Of a DNA stretch of 64,000 bases, positions 54,466 to 62,802 are shown piece after piece. How positions within the stretch are numbered: position 1 is the stretch's first letter; every line of letters starts with the position of its first letter. Under the pieces are notes generated by a model that made no database searches, had not been told where the DNA came from, and worked only from the letters and a program-made list of their open reading frames with translations. Position numbers and translations under genes: made by a program. The stretch spans positions 124,001 to 188,000 of the forward strand of contig CALKBX010000005.1 of NCBI GenBank assembly GCA_937775205.1, written 5' to 3'. This DNA is from an uncultured Verrucomicrobiae bacterium (GTDB lineage Bacteria; Verrucomicrobiota; Verrucomicrobiia; Limisphaerales; UBA1100).

Positions 54466-55085
54466 CTAACGATAGGTGACGTCGTCCTTGCCTTGTTTTT
54501 TGATTTGATGATTTCCTCCCCAGACAATTTCACTGGTATCCGGATCGATGAGTTGAAAAGAGTACAGGACGTAGTCGCTAGCCCCCGAGTTTCCTCGGCC
54601 TGAGATTCCCTTGAAGGTGCCGGTGAGAATGAAGTCTGCGCCCTTGAATTTATTGCCCGTGATTTTTTCGCCGCCGGTGACTTGGCCGCTGAGTTTCAGG
54701 TCTCGTTCTTTTTCCAATTTGTCCATGTGCTCGCGCGCTACAAAAGTTATTTTGCTGGCCGCATGCTCGAGCAGTTTGTCGCGAATCAGCATCAGGAAAA
54801 TATCCTTGTCGATGGGGAAACGCGTGTCGTTGTTGATGGGCTCGAGCACGACCACCGGTTTGCCCTCGGCCTTGGCGATGGGATCCGCGCCGAGAATGCC
54901 GCGCGCCATCTTCTCGGAAATGGTGACGAGATCCTGCGACTCAATACCCAGCCCGGCCACAAAGCCGCGCTCGCCCGGGCGCAACTCGGTAACGCTCGGT
55001 CCGTGTGGGGAGTTGAGTTGGTGTTGGAACAACCCAGCACGGCCGCAAGGGCGGTGCCGACAAAAAGTATGGTGATGTGTTTCAT
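54466..55085 (-). CDS. lpoB: LpoB-like lipoprotein (PBP activator type), frameshifted near 55010
   Basis: The body frame reads GLGIESQDLVTISEKMARGIL, VVVLEPINNDTRFPIDKDIF, then ADFILTGTFKGIS and YVLYSFQLIDPDTSEIVWGG, a good match to the LpoB family. LpoB activates a class A penicillin-binding protein from the outer membrane in enterobacteria. The signal peptide and lipobox (ILFVGTALAAVLGCSNTN) are in another frame from ATG 55085. A missing base at about 54995-55015 explains the split. Whether a PBP partner exists here cannot be seen. Confidence 0.8.
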
Positions 55086-55120
55086 GCCTCTCCTTTGGAC
55101 GGAAGAATATGGCAGAAAAC

Positions 55121-55687
55121 TCAACGGCCGAAAAGTTTTTTCACACGCTTGCGGTGTGAAAGACGCGGCTTGGTCTGAGCCTCGGTGGCGGGCGCGGGTA
55201 CTGGGCCGTTGGCAAGCACGGGCAAACCCGTCGCGGGATCAATCGCCGGAGCCGTGGAAGTTGCGGCGGGTGCATTTGGATCAATCGGCAAACCCGTCGC
55301 CGGATCAATCTGCGGCAACGGGCCGGTTGCGCCGGTTTCGGCGTCGGGATTCTGTGCGCGTTCCAGCGCGGCTTGGCGCTCGGTCTCGGCTTTTTGCGCC
55401 GCTTTGCGATCCATCATTTGCCCAATCAACAAACCCAACGCGCCGCCAATGGCCGTGCCTTCGGCAGTGCGATTGCTTTTGTTGCCGAGCACGCCGCCAA
55501 TTGCCGCGCCTAAAACTGTGGTGGTGGGAACCGCCGGCGCACGCGATTGCGGTGCGGGCTGCGGTGCCGGCGCGGGATCGCCCGCTGCGCGTAATCCTGG
55601 AATATTCAGTCCTGGGAAAAGTTGTGCCTGCGTTGTGCACACCGAAATCGTGAGCAAAATGAGGGCAAAAACAGTAGATTTTTTCAT
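55121..55687 (-). CDS. Secreted glycine-zipper protein
   Basis: A 188-residue protein with signal peptide (TVFALILLTISVCTTQAQ), then a Pro/Ala-rich stretch. A glycine zipper follows (VLGAAIGGVLGNKSNR and GTAIGGALGLLIGQMMD), as in YMGG-like outer-membrane proteins. IDPATGLP occurs twice in the tail, which ends in a basic RKRVKKLFGR. Likely envelope-associated; function unknown. It is the first gene of the minus-strand lipoprotein run. Confidence 0.75.
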   Translation of the reverse strand: MKKSTVFALILLTISVCTTQAQLFPGLNIPGLRAAGDPAPAPQPAPQSRAPAVPTTTVLGAAIGGVLGNKSNRTAEGTAIGGALGLLIGQMMDRKAAQKAETERQAALERAQNPDAETGATGPLPQIDPATGLPIDPNAPAATSTAPAIDPATGLPVLANGPVPAPATEAQTKPRLSHRKRVKKLFGR

Positions 55688-55781
55688 TTTAGCAATACCT
55701 TCCTTGGTTTCATCAGTAGCAAATCTGGGTTTGTTAACAGGTTATTCACAGCAAGCCGCGTGCCGTTTTGGGTGCAAAAAC

Positions 55782-55817
55782 AAAAAACCGCTGTTTTTGC
55801 GAAAAACAGCGGTTTTT
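55782..55817. terminator. Strong 16-bp hairpin, bidirectional terminator
   Basis: AAAAACCGCTGTTTTT pairs perfectly with AAAAACAGCGGTTTTT around a GCG loop. T-runs end the stem on both strands. It lies just past the stop of the minus-strand 55841-56239 gene and upstream of the glycine-zipper gene. Confidence 0.85.
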
Positions 55818-55840
55818 AGCTAAAATATGGGGTTTTGAAA

Positions 55841-56239
55841 TTATCGCCCGAACAGCACGCGGGCTGGAAATGCGGCATTTACGCGCGGTGGCGTGATTAT
55901 AATCACCGATCCAGCCGTCGGCTGAACGTGCATTGGGCGCGCATATTGGAATCCCGGCGTCATTGCCATCGTGTGCATCGGTAATCCGCGGCGCATCCCA
56001 AAGTAGTTTGGCTGCGGAAAATAGCTCGGCATCGGCGCGATCATTTGCGACTGCGCGGGCGGCGTGATGAGCACCGTGGCTGCCTGCGCACCGGGGCGGG
56101 CGGGCAGTTTGATTTCAAGGGTGCGATCGGCCATCCCCGGCCCCATGCGCAAAACGCCGGGACCAAAAAGTTGCGCGGAAAGTTGGGGGGCAAAACCCAG
56201 TGTCATCAGAATCGAAAGCAAGCTAATCAGTCGTAACAT
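55841..56239 (-). CDS. Small secreted protein of unknown function
   Basis: A 132-residue protein with signal peptide (RLISLLSILMTLGFAPQLSA). A start 23 codons upstream is possible but adds an unlikely leader. The mature part is rich in Pro, Met and Gly with few charges (AQSQMIAPMPSYFPQPNYFG). No domain is recognised. It has its own terminator and is divergent from hisF. Confidence 0.55.
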   Translation of the reverse strand: MLRLISLLSILMTLGFAPQLSAQLFGPGVLRMGPGMADRTLEIKLPARPGAQAATVLITPPAQSQMIAPMPSYFPQPNYFGMRRGLPMHTMAMTPGFQYARPMHVQPTAGSVIIITPPRVNAAFPARVLFGR

Positions 56240-56352
56240 TCGAAAAGTGTACGCCTTCCTGATGCGCGCGCAACAGAATAGTGTGCACACGTACAAAAAC
56301 TTTTTCACTCGTGGCCGACTCTCCCCACCGCTAGTCTCGCCGCGCTTTTAGG

Positions 56353-57129
56353 ATGTTAGCCAAACGCGTCATTCCCTGCCTCGATGTTCATAACGGACAA
56401 GTGACCCGCGGCGTGCAGTTTGGCAAAGCCGAGGCGGGCGAGTTGCGCAACGTCGGCGATCCCGTCGAGCTGGCGCTGGAGTATAATAATCAGGGCGCGG
56501 ACGAAATGGTGTTCTTCGACATCACCGCCACCGCGCACGAACGCAAGACCATCGTGGACGTCATCGAGCGCGCGGGCGATCAATGCTTCATGCCGCTCAC
56601 CGTCGGCGGCGGCATCCGCACCGTGGAGGACATGAGCACCATGCTCAAAGCCGGGGCCGACAAAGTGAGCATCAACTCCGCAGCAATCGCCCGCCCCGAA
56701 CTCATCCGCGAAGGTGCAGAAAAATTCGGTAGCCAATGCATCGTCGTCAGCATCGACGCCAAAAAAACCGGTGCCGACCAATGGTGCGTCTTCACCCACG
56801 GCGGTCGCAAAGAAGCCGGCTTGGACGCCGTCGAATGGGCGAAGGAAGCCGTGGCCCTAGGCGCGGGCGAAATTGTTTTGAACAGCATCGACGCCGACGG
56901 CACCAAAGCCGGCTACGACATCGAGATCACCCGCCGCATCAGCGAAAGCGTCGGCGTCCCAATCGTTGCCAGCGGCGGCGCGGGCAATCTCGATCACATG
57001 GTCGACGTGCTGAAGGAAGGCAAAGCTGATGCCGTCCTCGCCGCCAGCATTTTCCATTTTGGCGAATACACCGTGGGCGAAGTGAAAGCGCATCTGGCGA
57101 AGGCGGATATTCCGGTGCGGGTGGTTTGA
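56353..57129 (+). CDS. hisF: Imidazole glycerol phosphate synthase subunit HisF
   Basis: A 258-residue cyclase barrel of histidine synthesis. It uses ammonia from HisH to form IGP and [24 protein letters not shown] carries the catalytic Asp. [38 protein letters not shown] with the second Asp, and [12 protein letters not shown] are all intact. hisI follows 86 bases later. Confidence 0.97.
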   Translation: MLAKRVIPCLDVHNGQVTRGVQFGKAEAGELRNVGDPVELALEYNNQGADEMVFFDITATAHERKTIVDVIERAGDQCFMPLTVGGGIRTVEDMSTMLKAGADKVSINSAAIARPELIREGAEKFGSQCIVVSIDAKKTGADQWCVFTHGGRKEAGLDAVEWAKEAVALGAGEIVLNSIDADGTKAGYDIEITRRISESVGVPIVASGGAGNLDHMVDVLKEGKADAVLAASIFHFGEYTVGEVKAHLAKADIPVRVV

Positions 57130-57136
57130 TTTTTTT

Positions 57137-57203
57137 ACCACAGAGGCACAGAGAGCACAGAGTGGATGGAGTTTTTTCTCTGTGTTCTCTGTGCCTCTGT
57201 GGT
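57137..57203. repeat. ACCACAGAGG-type hairpin repeat between hisF and hisI
   Basis: 26-bp arms with one mismatch (ACCACAGAGGCACAGAG at one end and its complement at the other) around a 15-base loop. It starts 8 bases after the hisF stop. It would form a strong hairpin in a hisF-hisI transcript. Confidence 0.88.
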
Positions 57204-57215
57204 TAAGTTCGGCGC

Positions 57216-57602
57216 ATGTCATTTATCGACAACTTGAAATTCAACGAACAGGGGCTGATTCCAGCTATCATTCAGGAAGAAGGAACCGGCCGCGTGCTAA
57301 TGATGGCTTGGATGAATGCAGACTCGATTCGCGACACGATTGAGAAGGGCAAGACACATTTTTGGAGCCGCAGCCGACAAAAATATTGGATGAAGGGCGA
57401 GAGCAGCGGCAACACGCAGCAGGTGAAAGATGTGGCGTATGATTGCGATGCCGACACGCTGTTGATCCAAGTGGAGCAAATCGGCGCGGCGTGTCACGAG
57501 GGGTACAAGAGCTGCTTCTTCACGTCGGTGAAGGAGGGCGAATCGGAAATCACCGAGAAGCGGTTGATTGATCCTGAGGAAATGTACGGCAAAAAATCGT
57601 GA
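57216..57602 (+). CDS. hisI: Phosphoribosyl-AMP cyclohydrolase HisI
   Basis: A 128-residue stand-alone enzyme (no fused HisE). KTHFWSRSRQKYWMKGESSG and the metal-binding DCDADTLLIQVEQ with AACHEGYKSCFF are typical. It opens the adenine ring in histidine synthesis. Its stop overlaps the trpE start (GTGA), coupling histidine and tryptophan genes. Confidence 0.96.
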   Translation: MSFIDNLKFNEQGLIPAIIQEEGTGRVLMMAWMNADSIRDTIEKGKTHFWSRSRQKYWMKGESSGNTQQVKDVAYDCDADTLLIQVEQIGAACHEGYKSCFFTSVKEGESEITEKRLIDPEEMYGKKS

Positions 57603-59134
57603 GCGATTCCCCGCACATCACGCCTTCGCGCGAGGAGTTTCTGCAGCACGCGCAGGTTGGTAATTTGATTCCGGTGTATCGCGAAATTCTTGCGGACTTC
57701 GAAACGCCGCTTTCGGCGTATCGCAAAATCCGGTCCGACGGTGAGGCTTTCCTGTGTGAGAGCGTGGAGGGCGGCGAGCATTTGAGCCGATATTCGTTCG
57801 TGGGCTGCAATCCACGTGGCATCATTCGGCAGGACGGCGATCAAGTGCAGGTGGTGGAGGGCGGCAAAGTGACGGCCACGTACGCGGTGAGCCGTGAGGC
57901 TGGCGAAAACCACGTGCGCGATGGGTTGGAGGTGGTGGAAAAAGTTTTGGGGGGTTATCGGCCGGTGGATTTGCCGGGGCTACCGCGGTTCACTGGCGGC
58001 GCGATGGGGTTTGTGGGGTACGAATTCATTCACGATGTGGAGCCGGTGGTGCCGCGTCCGCTCAAGGACGAGCTGGGCACACCGACGATGTATTTTCTGA
58101 TCGCCGATGAACTGCTCATTTTCGATCGCGTGCGGCAGACGGTGACGGTTCTCGTGAACGCCATCATCGAAGGCGGCACAAAACCGGAGGACGTTTACGA
58201 GGAAGCAGTCGACGAAGTGGAACGCCTCGTCTCACTGCTCGAGCAACCGACCGAGCACTGCGCCGTGACACTCGCCGCCGATCCGCCCGATGCGGCGTTT
58301 GAGTCCAATATGGAAAAGGACGTCTTTCTCGCCAATGTCGCCAAGAGCAAGGAATACATTCGCGCGGGCGACATCATTCAGGTGGTCGGCTCGCAACGAT
58401 TCTCCACCGCGGTAAAGGCTGACCCGCTGGATGTCTATCGCGCCGTTCGCTCCATCAATCCTTCGCCGTATATGTTCCTGCTTGAGCTGGATGGCTTTTC
58501 GCTCGTTGGCGCTTCGCCGGAAATCCATGTGCGCTGCGAGGAAGGCGAGGTGCAAATCCGCCCCATCGCCGGCACCCGCCCGCGCGGCGCCACGCCCGCC
58601 GAGGATTTGGCGCACGAAAAAGATTTGCTCGCCGACCCCAAAGAACGCGCTGAGCACGTCATGCTTGTGGACCTCGCCCGCAACGATATTGGTCGGGTAT
58701 GCGAATACGGCAGCGTGCAAGTGGCAGACCTCATGATCATCGAGCGTTACAGCCACGTGATGCACATCGTCTCGAGTGTCACCGGAAAACTTACTGACGA
58801 CAAGACGCCCTATGATTTGCTACGCACCACTTTCCCCGCCGGCACCCTCACCGGCGCGCCTAAGATTCGCGCCATGCAAATCATCAGCGAACTCGAACAA
58901 ACCACCCGAGGCCCCTACGGCGGCACGGTCGGCTACTTTAGCTTCAACGGCAACCTCGACTGCTGCATCACCATCCGCACCGCACTATTAAAAGACGGCC
59001 AAGCCTACGTCCAAGCCGGCGGCGGTTGGGTGAATGATTCCGTGCCCGAAAATGAATTCGAAGAAACCGTCAACAAAGCCAAAGCCATGATCAAAGCCAT
59101 CGCCCTCGCTGAGCATTGCGTAAGTAGTGATTGA
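57599..59134 (+). CDS. trpE: Anthranilate synthase component I
   Basis: A 511-residue chorismate-utilising enzyme of tryptophan synthesis. GTG start inside GTGA overlapping hisI. PLSAYRKIRSDGEAFLCESVEGG with SRYSFVG lies in the feedback region. IQVVGSQRFSTAV, RPIAGTRPRGATPAEDLAHE, DLARNDIGRV, TFPAGTLTGAPKIRAMQII and GPYGGTVGYFSF form the chorismate site. trpG is not in the window. Confidence 0.96.
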   Translation: MSDSPHITPSREEFLQHAQVGNLIPVYREILADFETPLSAYRKIRSDGEAFLCESVEGGEHLSRYSFVGCNPRGIIRQDGDQVQVVEGGKVTATYAVSREAGENHVRDGLEVVEKVLGGYRPVDLPGLPRFTGGAMGFVGYEFIHDVEPVVPRPLKDELGTPTMYFLIADELLIFDRVRQTVTVLVNAIIEGGTKPEDVYEEAVDEVERLVSLLEQPTEHCAVTLAADPPDAAFESNMEKDVFLANVAKSKEYIRAGDIIQVVGSQRFSTAVKADPLDVYRAVRSINPSPYMFLLELDGFSLVGASPEIHVRCEEGEVQIRPIAGTRPRGATPAEDLAHEKDLLADPKERAEHVMLVDLARNDIGRVCEYGSVQVADLMIIERYSHVMHIVSSVTGKLTDDKTPYDLLRTTFPAGTLTGAPKIRAMQIISELEQTTRGPYGGTVGYFSFNGNLDCCITIRTALLKDGQAYVQAGGGWVNDSVPENEFEETVNKAKAMIKAIALAEHCVSSD

Positions 59135-59198
59135 TCGTTTTCCGTATTGCTACTCCACCTCAAACCTGATTTAGTGTGCCCCTCCGAATTTAAAAATT

Positions 59199-59618
59199 AT
59201 GGCTACCGAACGTTCACTTATATTGCTCAAACCCGACTGCCTCAACGGCCACCACGCTGGCGAAGTCATCGGACGCTTTGAAAAAGCCGGCTTCGAAATC
59301 CGCGCCACCAAGCTCATCGCCCTCACCGACGATCTCCTCAAAGAACACTACGCCCACATCGCCGACCGCCCGTTCTTCCCCGAGATCGTTGAATTTATGA
59401 GCTCCCGCCCCGTGCTTGCCCTCGTGCTTGAAGGCGAAAATGCTGTGGCCGCCATTCGTGATCTCCTCGGCCCCACCGATTCCACCAAAGCCCCCGCCGG
59501 CACCATCCGCGGCGACATGGGGACCACTAGCATGGAAAATATCTGCCACGCCTCTGACTCTGTCGAAAATGCCGCAATCGAAGTCGAGCGCTTCTTCAGC
59601 ACGGGCGAGGTACATTAA
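59199..59618 (+). CDS. ndk: Nucleoside diphosphate kinase
   Basis: A 139-residue kinase that balances NTP pools. TERSLILLKPDCLNG is the start, GPTDSTKAPAGTIRGDMG the nucleotide site, and the phospho-histidine lies in NICHASDSVENA. Length is normal. It stands alone between trpE and the nitroreductase gene. Confidence 0.96.
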   Translation: MATERSLILLKPDCLNGHHAGEVIGRFEKAGFEIRATKLIALTDDLLKEHYAHIADRPFFPEIVEFMSSRPVLALVLEGENAVAAIRDLLGPTDSTKAPAGTIRGDMGTTSMENICHASDSVENAAIEVERFFSTGEVH

Positions 59619-59638
59619 CCTCCGCCACTCTGGACGCC

Positions 59639-60313
59639 ATGAATCCGGCTGATTTTCTTGCGCTGATTTCCCGCCGACATTGTCAGCGGGCGTTTACTGA
59701 TGAACCGGTGGAACGGGAAATCATGGAAGCGGTGCTGTTGGCGGCGGGGCAGGCGCCTTCGGGGAAGAATACGCAGCCGTGGAACGTCACTGTGGTGAGT
59801 GACAAGGCGCGGGATAGATTAAGCGCGGCGTTGTGTGCGGCGTTTGATGCGGGGGAAAAGCCGGTGTCGGATTATGAGTATTCGCTGTTGCCTTCGCCGG
59901 AGGAGTGGAAGGACCGGGCGCGTGCGTGCGGGTATTCGCTCTTCGAATTGAAAGGCATCGCGCGGGATGACGTGGAGGCGCGGAAGGCACATGGACGAGA
60001 GAATTTCACTTTTTTTGGCGCGCCGGCGCAATTGATTTTCCATTTGCCGACTGGCGCAGAGCGCGGGAATTTTTTGGATGTCGGTATGTTTATGCAAAAC
60101 GTAATGCTGGGACTCACAGCGTACGGGCTGGGGAGTTGCCCGCAATTTAGCGTGGCGGGCTATGCGTCGGTGGTGCGCGAGAGCCTTGGGTTGGCGGCGG
60201 ATCGCTGGGTGGTGGCTGGGATGTCCGTGGGTTGGCCGGAGGAGGAGGCCCGTGTGAACGTATTTGTACCAGAACGCCTCCCGTTGGCGGATTTTGTCGA
60301 TTGGCGGGAATGA
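59639..60313 (+). CDS. Nitroreductase-family FMN oxidoreductase
   Basis: A 224-residue protein with the start ISRRHCQRAFTDEPVEREI, FMN contacts in AAGQAPSGKNTQPWNV, and LTAYGLGSCPQFSV. It ends with MSVGWPEEEARVN. The family reduces nitroaromatics, flavins or quinones with NAD(P)H, and the physiological substrate is not predictable. It starts 20 bases after ndk. Confidence 0.9.
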   Translation: MNPADFLALISRRHCQRAFTDEPVEREIMEAVLLAAGQAPSGKNTQPWNVTVVSDKARDRLSAALCAAFDAGEKPVSDYEYSLLPSPEEWKDRARACGYSLFELKGIARDDVEARKAHGRENFTFFGAPAQLIFHLPTGAERGNFLDVGMFMQNVMLGLTAYGLGSCPQFSVAGYASVVRESLGLAADRWVVAGMSVGWPEEEARVNVFVPERLPLADFVDWRE

Positions 60314-60385
60314 TGAAAATTGCTGTCGCCAATAATCATGCTGATTTGGTAGCTTCTTCCCCAGCCGGATCGTCCGGCCAAATTG

Positions 60386-61825
60386 ATGAGTGAGGAGTAT
60401 TGCAAAAGCGCGTGCCAGGAATGCAACGGCCGGATTTCTCTGCCGGTGGATGCAGTGGGCGTGGAGTTCAATTGCCCGCACTGCGGCGTGAATCTTCAGC
60501 TCGTCCTCAAGCATTATTGCGAGCACTGCAATGGGCCGCTTTCCTTTGATGGCAATCCGGATGCCATCGGCATGGAAATCGAATGCGGCCACTGCAAAAA
60601 CCAAACGGTGCTGCAGCCTTCGGCCTTGGTGATTGAAGACAAAGCGGCGGCGGAGGAGGAGGAAGAAGAAGTTTGCGAAGAAGAATTTGAAGAGGACGGT
60701 GACGGCAGCGAGGAAGAGTACGACGAGGAATACGAGGAAGAGGATCAGGAAGAAGCGGAGCCCGAGCCCGAGCGCGGAGGCCCGCCCAAACCACGGCAGC
60801 CAAAACGCGGTGGCCCACCCAAGCCGCGGCAGCCCAAGAAAGTTCGCCAACGCCCCGGCGGCGGCGGGGCGACGCCCGGTGATGCGCCGGAAAAGATTGG
60901 ACGCCGATTGGCCGGTGCCGGTGCCAAACCCGCCGAGGAAGAATCTGACGAGGCACCCGCAAAGGGAGGTCGGCCCGGCAGGCCCAAGCCCGGTGGTCGG
61001 CGCGGTGGCCGCCCCAAGCCCAAGCGCCGCACGCGGCCTGATGGCGAGTCCCAATCGGCAGTTCCCAGCGCACCAATGACTCGCCGTCAACCGGCGGCGG
61101 CTCCCGAGGAATCAATGGATCCGATGGCCGGTGCGGTGCCCGGAGGATCTTCTGCGCCGCCTCCCAATCCGGCTGGCCCGCAACCGCCCGGACCGGTGGT
61201 GCGTAAGGTGGCGGGAGTGATTCCCGGCGCGGGCGGCGGCGCCCACAGCGACGCCCAAAGCAGCGGCACGCCTAAGTTGAAATCTTCTTTCAACAAAAAA
61301 TCTAAGGACGAGGAAAAATTTGACGGTCCGTGGTACAAGGATAGCGAGAAACAAAAACTCGCCGTTGTGGTTACGGTGTTTGTGTTGTCGTTCGCCTATT
61401 TTGGGCTGCCCAGTTTGGCGGGGTTGATTGACAAGTCGTGGGAACAAAAGGTGGAGCGAATTGTAAAATTGAAATTCCTGTTCGGGGATGGTTACCGCAA
61501 AAATAATGTGGCGGAATCTATCAAGGTGGATCAGTCTTCCCTGTTGATCAGCCGGGGAACGGGTCCGGAAACCGAAGGCCAACAAGGGCCGAATGTATTT
61601 TATGTCACCGGTTCAGCCCAAAATATTACGAGCGATACACTCGAACAGGTGGAGATTATTTTCAAACTTTATGATCAAAGTGGCGCCGAGTTGGGTGAGG
61701 CATTCGACTACACCAACCAGCTCGGCCCGAATGTGGTTTGGGATTTCCGTGCCCTTTGCAATACCCGCGAGATTGGGTCCACCAACATCTTCCGCGCGAA
61801 CCTCGACCGATTGATCGTGCGGTAG
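60386..61825 (+). CDS. Zinc-ribbon membrane protein with disordered linker
   Basis: A 479-residue protein of unknown function. The first 75 residues hold four CxxC pairs (CQECNG, CPHCG, CEHCNG, CGHCKN), enough for two zinc ribbons. Then comes a Glu-rich acidic stretch (about residues 88-130) and a long Pro/Gly/Arg/Lys-rich linker. One membrane helix follows (AVVVTVFVLSFAYFGLPSLAG near 330). The C-terminal 130 residues resemble an FxLYD-like beta-sandwich (VTGSAQNITSDTLEQVEI). It may sense or bind something at the membrane. It is convergent with a damaged lipoprotein gene. Confidence 0.7.
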   Translation: MSEEYCKSACQECNGRISLPVDAVGVEFNCPHCGVNLQLVLKHYCEHCNGPLSFDGNPDAIGMEIECGHCKNQTVLQPSALVIEDKAAAEEEEEEVCEEEFEEDGDGSEEEYDEEYEEEDQEEAEPEPERGGPPKPRQPKRGGPPKPRQPKKVRQRPGGGGATPGDAPEKIGRRLAGAGAKPAEEESDEAPAKGGRPGRPKPGGRRGGRPKPKRRTRPDGESQSAVPSAPMTRRQPAAAPEESMDPMAGAVPGGSSAPPPNPAGPQPPGPVVRKVAGVIPGAGGGAHSDAQSSGTPKLKSSFNKKSKDEEKFDGPWYKDSEKQKLAVVVTVFVLSFAYFGLPSLAGLIDKSWEQKVERIVKLKFLFGDGYRKNNVAESIKVDQSSLLISRGTGPETEGQQGPNVFYVTGSAQNITSDTLEQVEIIFKLYDQSGAELGEAFDYTNQLGPNVVWDFRALCNTREIGSTNIFRANLDRLIVR

Positions 61826-61827
61826 CT

Positions 61828-62797
61828 TTACTGTTGGTTCGAAGGCCTCCCCGGGGGCGGTGGCTGTTTCCAATTCCAACTGGAGGTGTATTTGAAGTTC
61901 AGATAATCCGTCGGCACCGCCATGCCATTTTTGTTTTTGGAAATGAGCAGGGCGTCGAGCAACGCGCCGGTCATCAACGTGCGCTCGGCGGGCCAAGTGG
62001 GTTGGCCGGTGTGAAACATTTTCTCCGTGCCCTTCACGAGATAAGTGAAGGGCATGTACGGGCGCGCTTCTTGCGTCCAAAACGTCGCGGACGTCCGCGC
62101 GCCCGCCGTTGTCTTCCAGGCCACGCCCCATTCGTTCACCGCGCCGTTAAGCGTGAGCACGAAGGCCTTCAGCCCGTCGCGGTATTCGATGACGAACATG
62201 TCCGGTGCCTTCGCCAACTCACGCAGCGGTCGTTTCGGCTGGCGTGTGATGGGGCTGTGCTTTAGGCGCTTGAGCGCGGCGTCGAGCAGTTTGCGGTCGA
62301 ACATCCCCGCGTCTATCGCGCGCCAAACCGCCTCGCCGGAAAGGCAGCGCACGCGCTTCACGCCTGTCTCGCCGCCCGCGCGGCGTTCCACAAGGCACAC
62401 TGCACCATCTCCAGCGCGTGATAACCGTAGGCGTCGAGAGTGTGATACGAAACGGCGACAATTTCCTTGAGCTTCGCCTCGCGCTTCACGTCCACCGCCA
62501 GCTTGCCAGTGCCGAGTGTGAGCGTTTCCTCCACGGTTTTGTAAATGGGCACGCCGAATTTTTCGCCCACTTGCGGCTGGTATCGCCGGCCGGCACTTGG
62601 TCGGTATACAGCGAAACAAGCTTGAGATTCGGCCGCTCGCCTTTTTCGTCCAGCGTGTGTGTGAGCAGCAATCGGCTCACAATGGCATCCGCTTGCGAGT
62701 TGTGCCGGTACTCCGTCACGATCGCCGCAATCCGTTTCGGCGGCGCGGCGCAGCCGATGACCGAAAAAAGCAGTGAAACAAACAGTATCTTTTTCAT
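61828..62797 (-). pseudogene. Degraded lipoprotein gene with two frameshifts
   Basis: The minus-strand start is MKKILFVSLLFSVIGCAAPP, a lipoprotein leader, followed by RIAAIVTEYRHNSQADAIVSR and VSLYTDQVPAGDTSR. The next homologous piece, EKFGVPIYKTVEETLTLGTG, is in another frame. After KLAVD the text jumps to VKREAKLKEIVAVSYHTLDA, as if a middle segment were missing compared with the PVC family I recall. A second shift near 62405 leads to LVERRAGGETGVKRVRCL and a C-terminal domain ending at 61828. It may be an assembly artefact, but two shifts plus a gap suggest decay. Confidence 0.6.
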
Positions 62798-62802
62798 AAA
62801 TA

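Noticed and set aside
59819-61090. 423-codon minus-strand open frame over nitroreductase and zinc-ribbon genes
   Set aside because: Antisense to two recognised genes. Its translation is Arg/Leu-rich low complexity.
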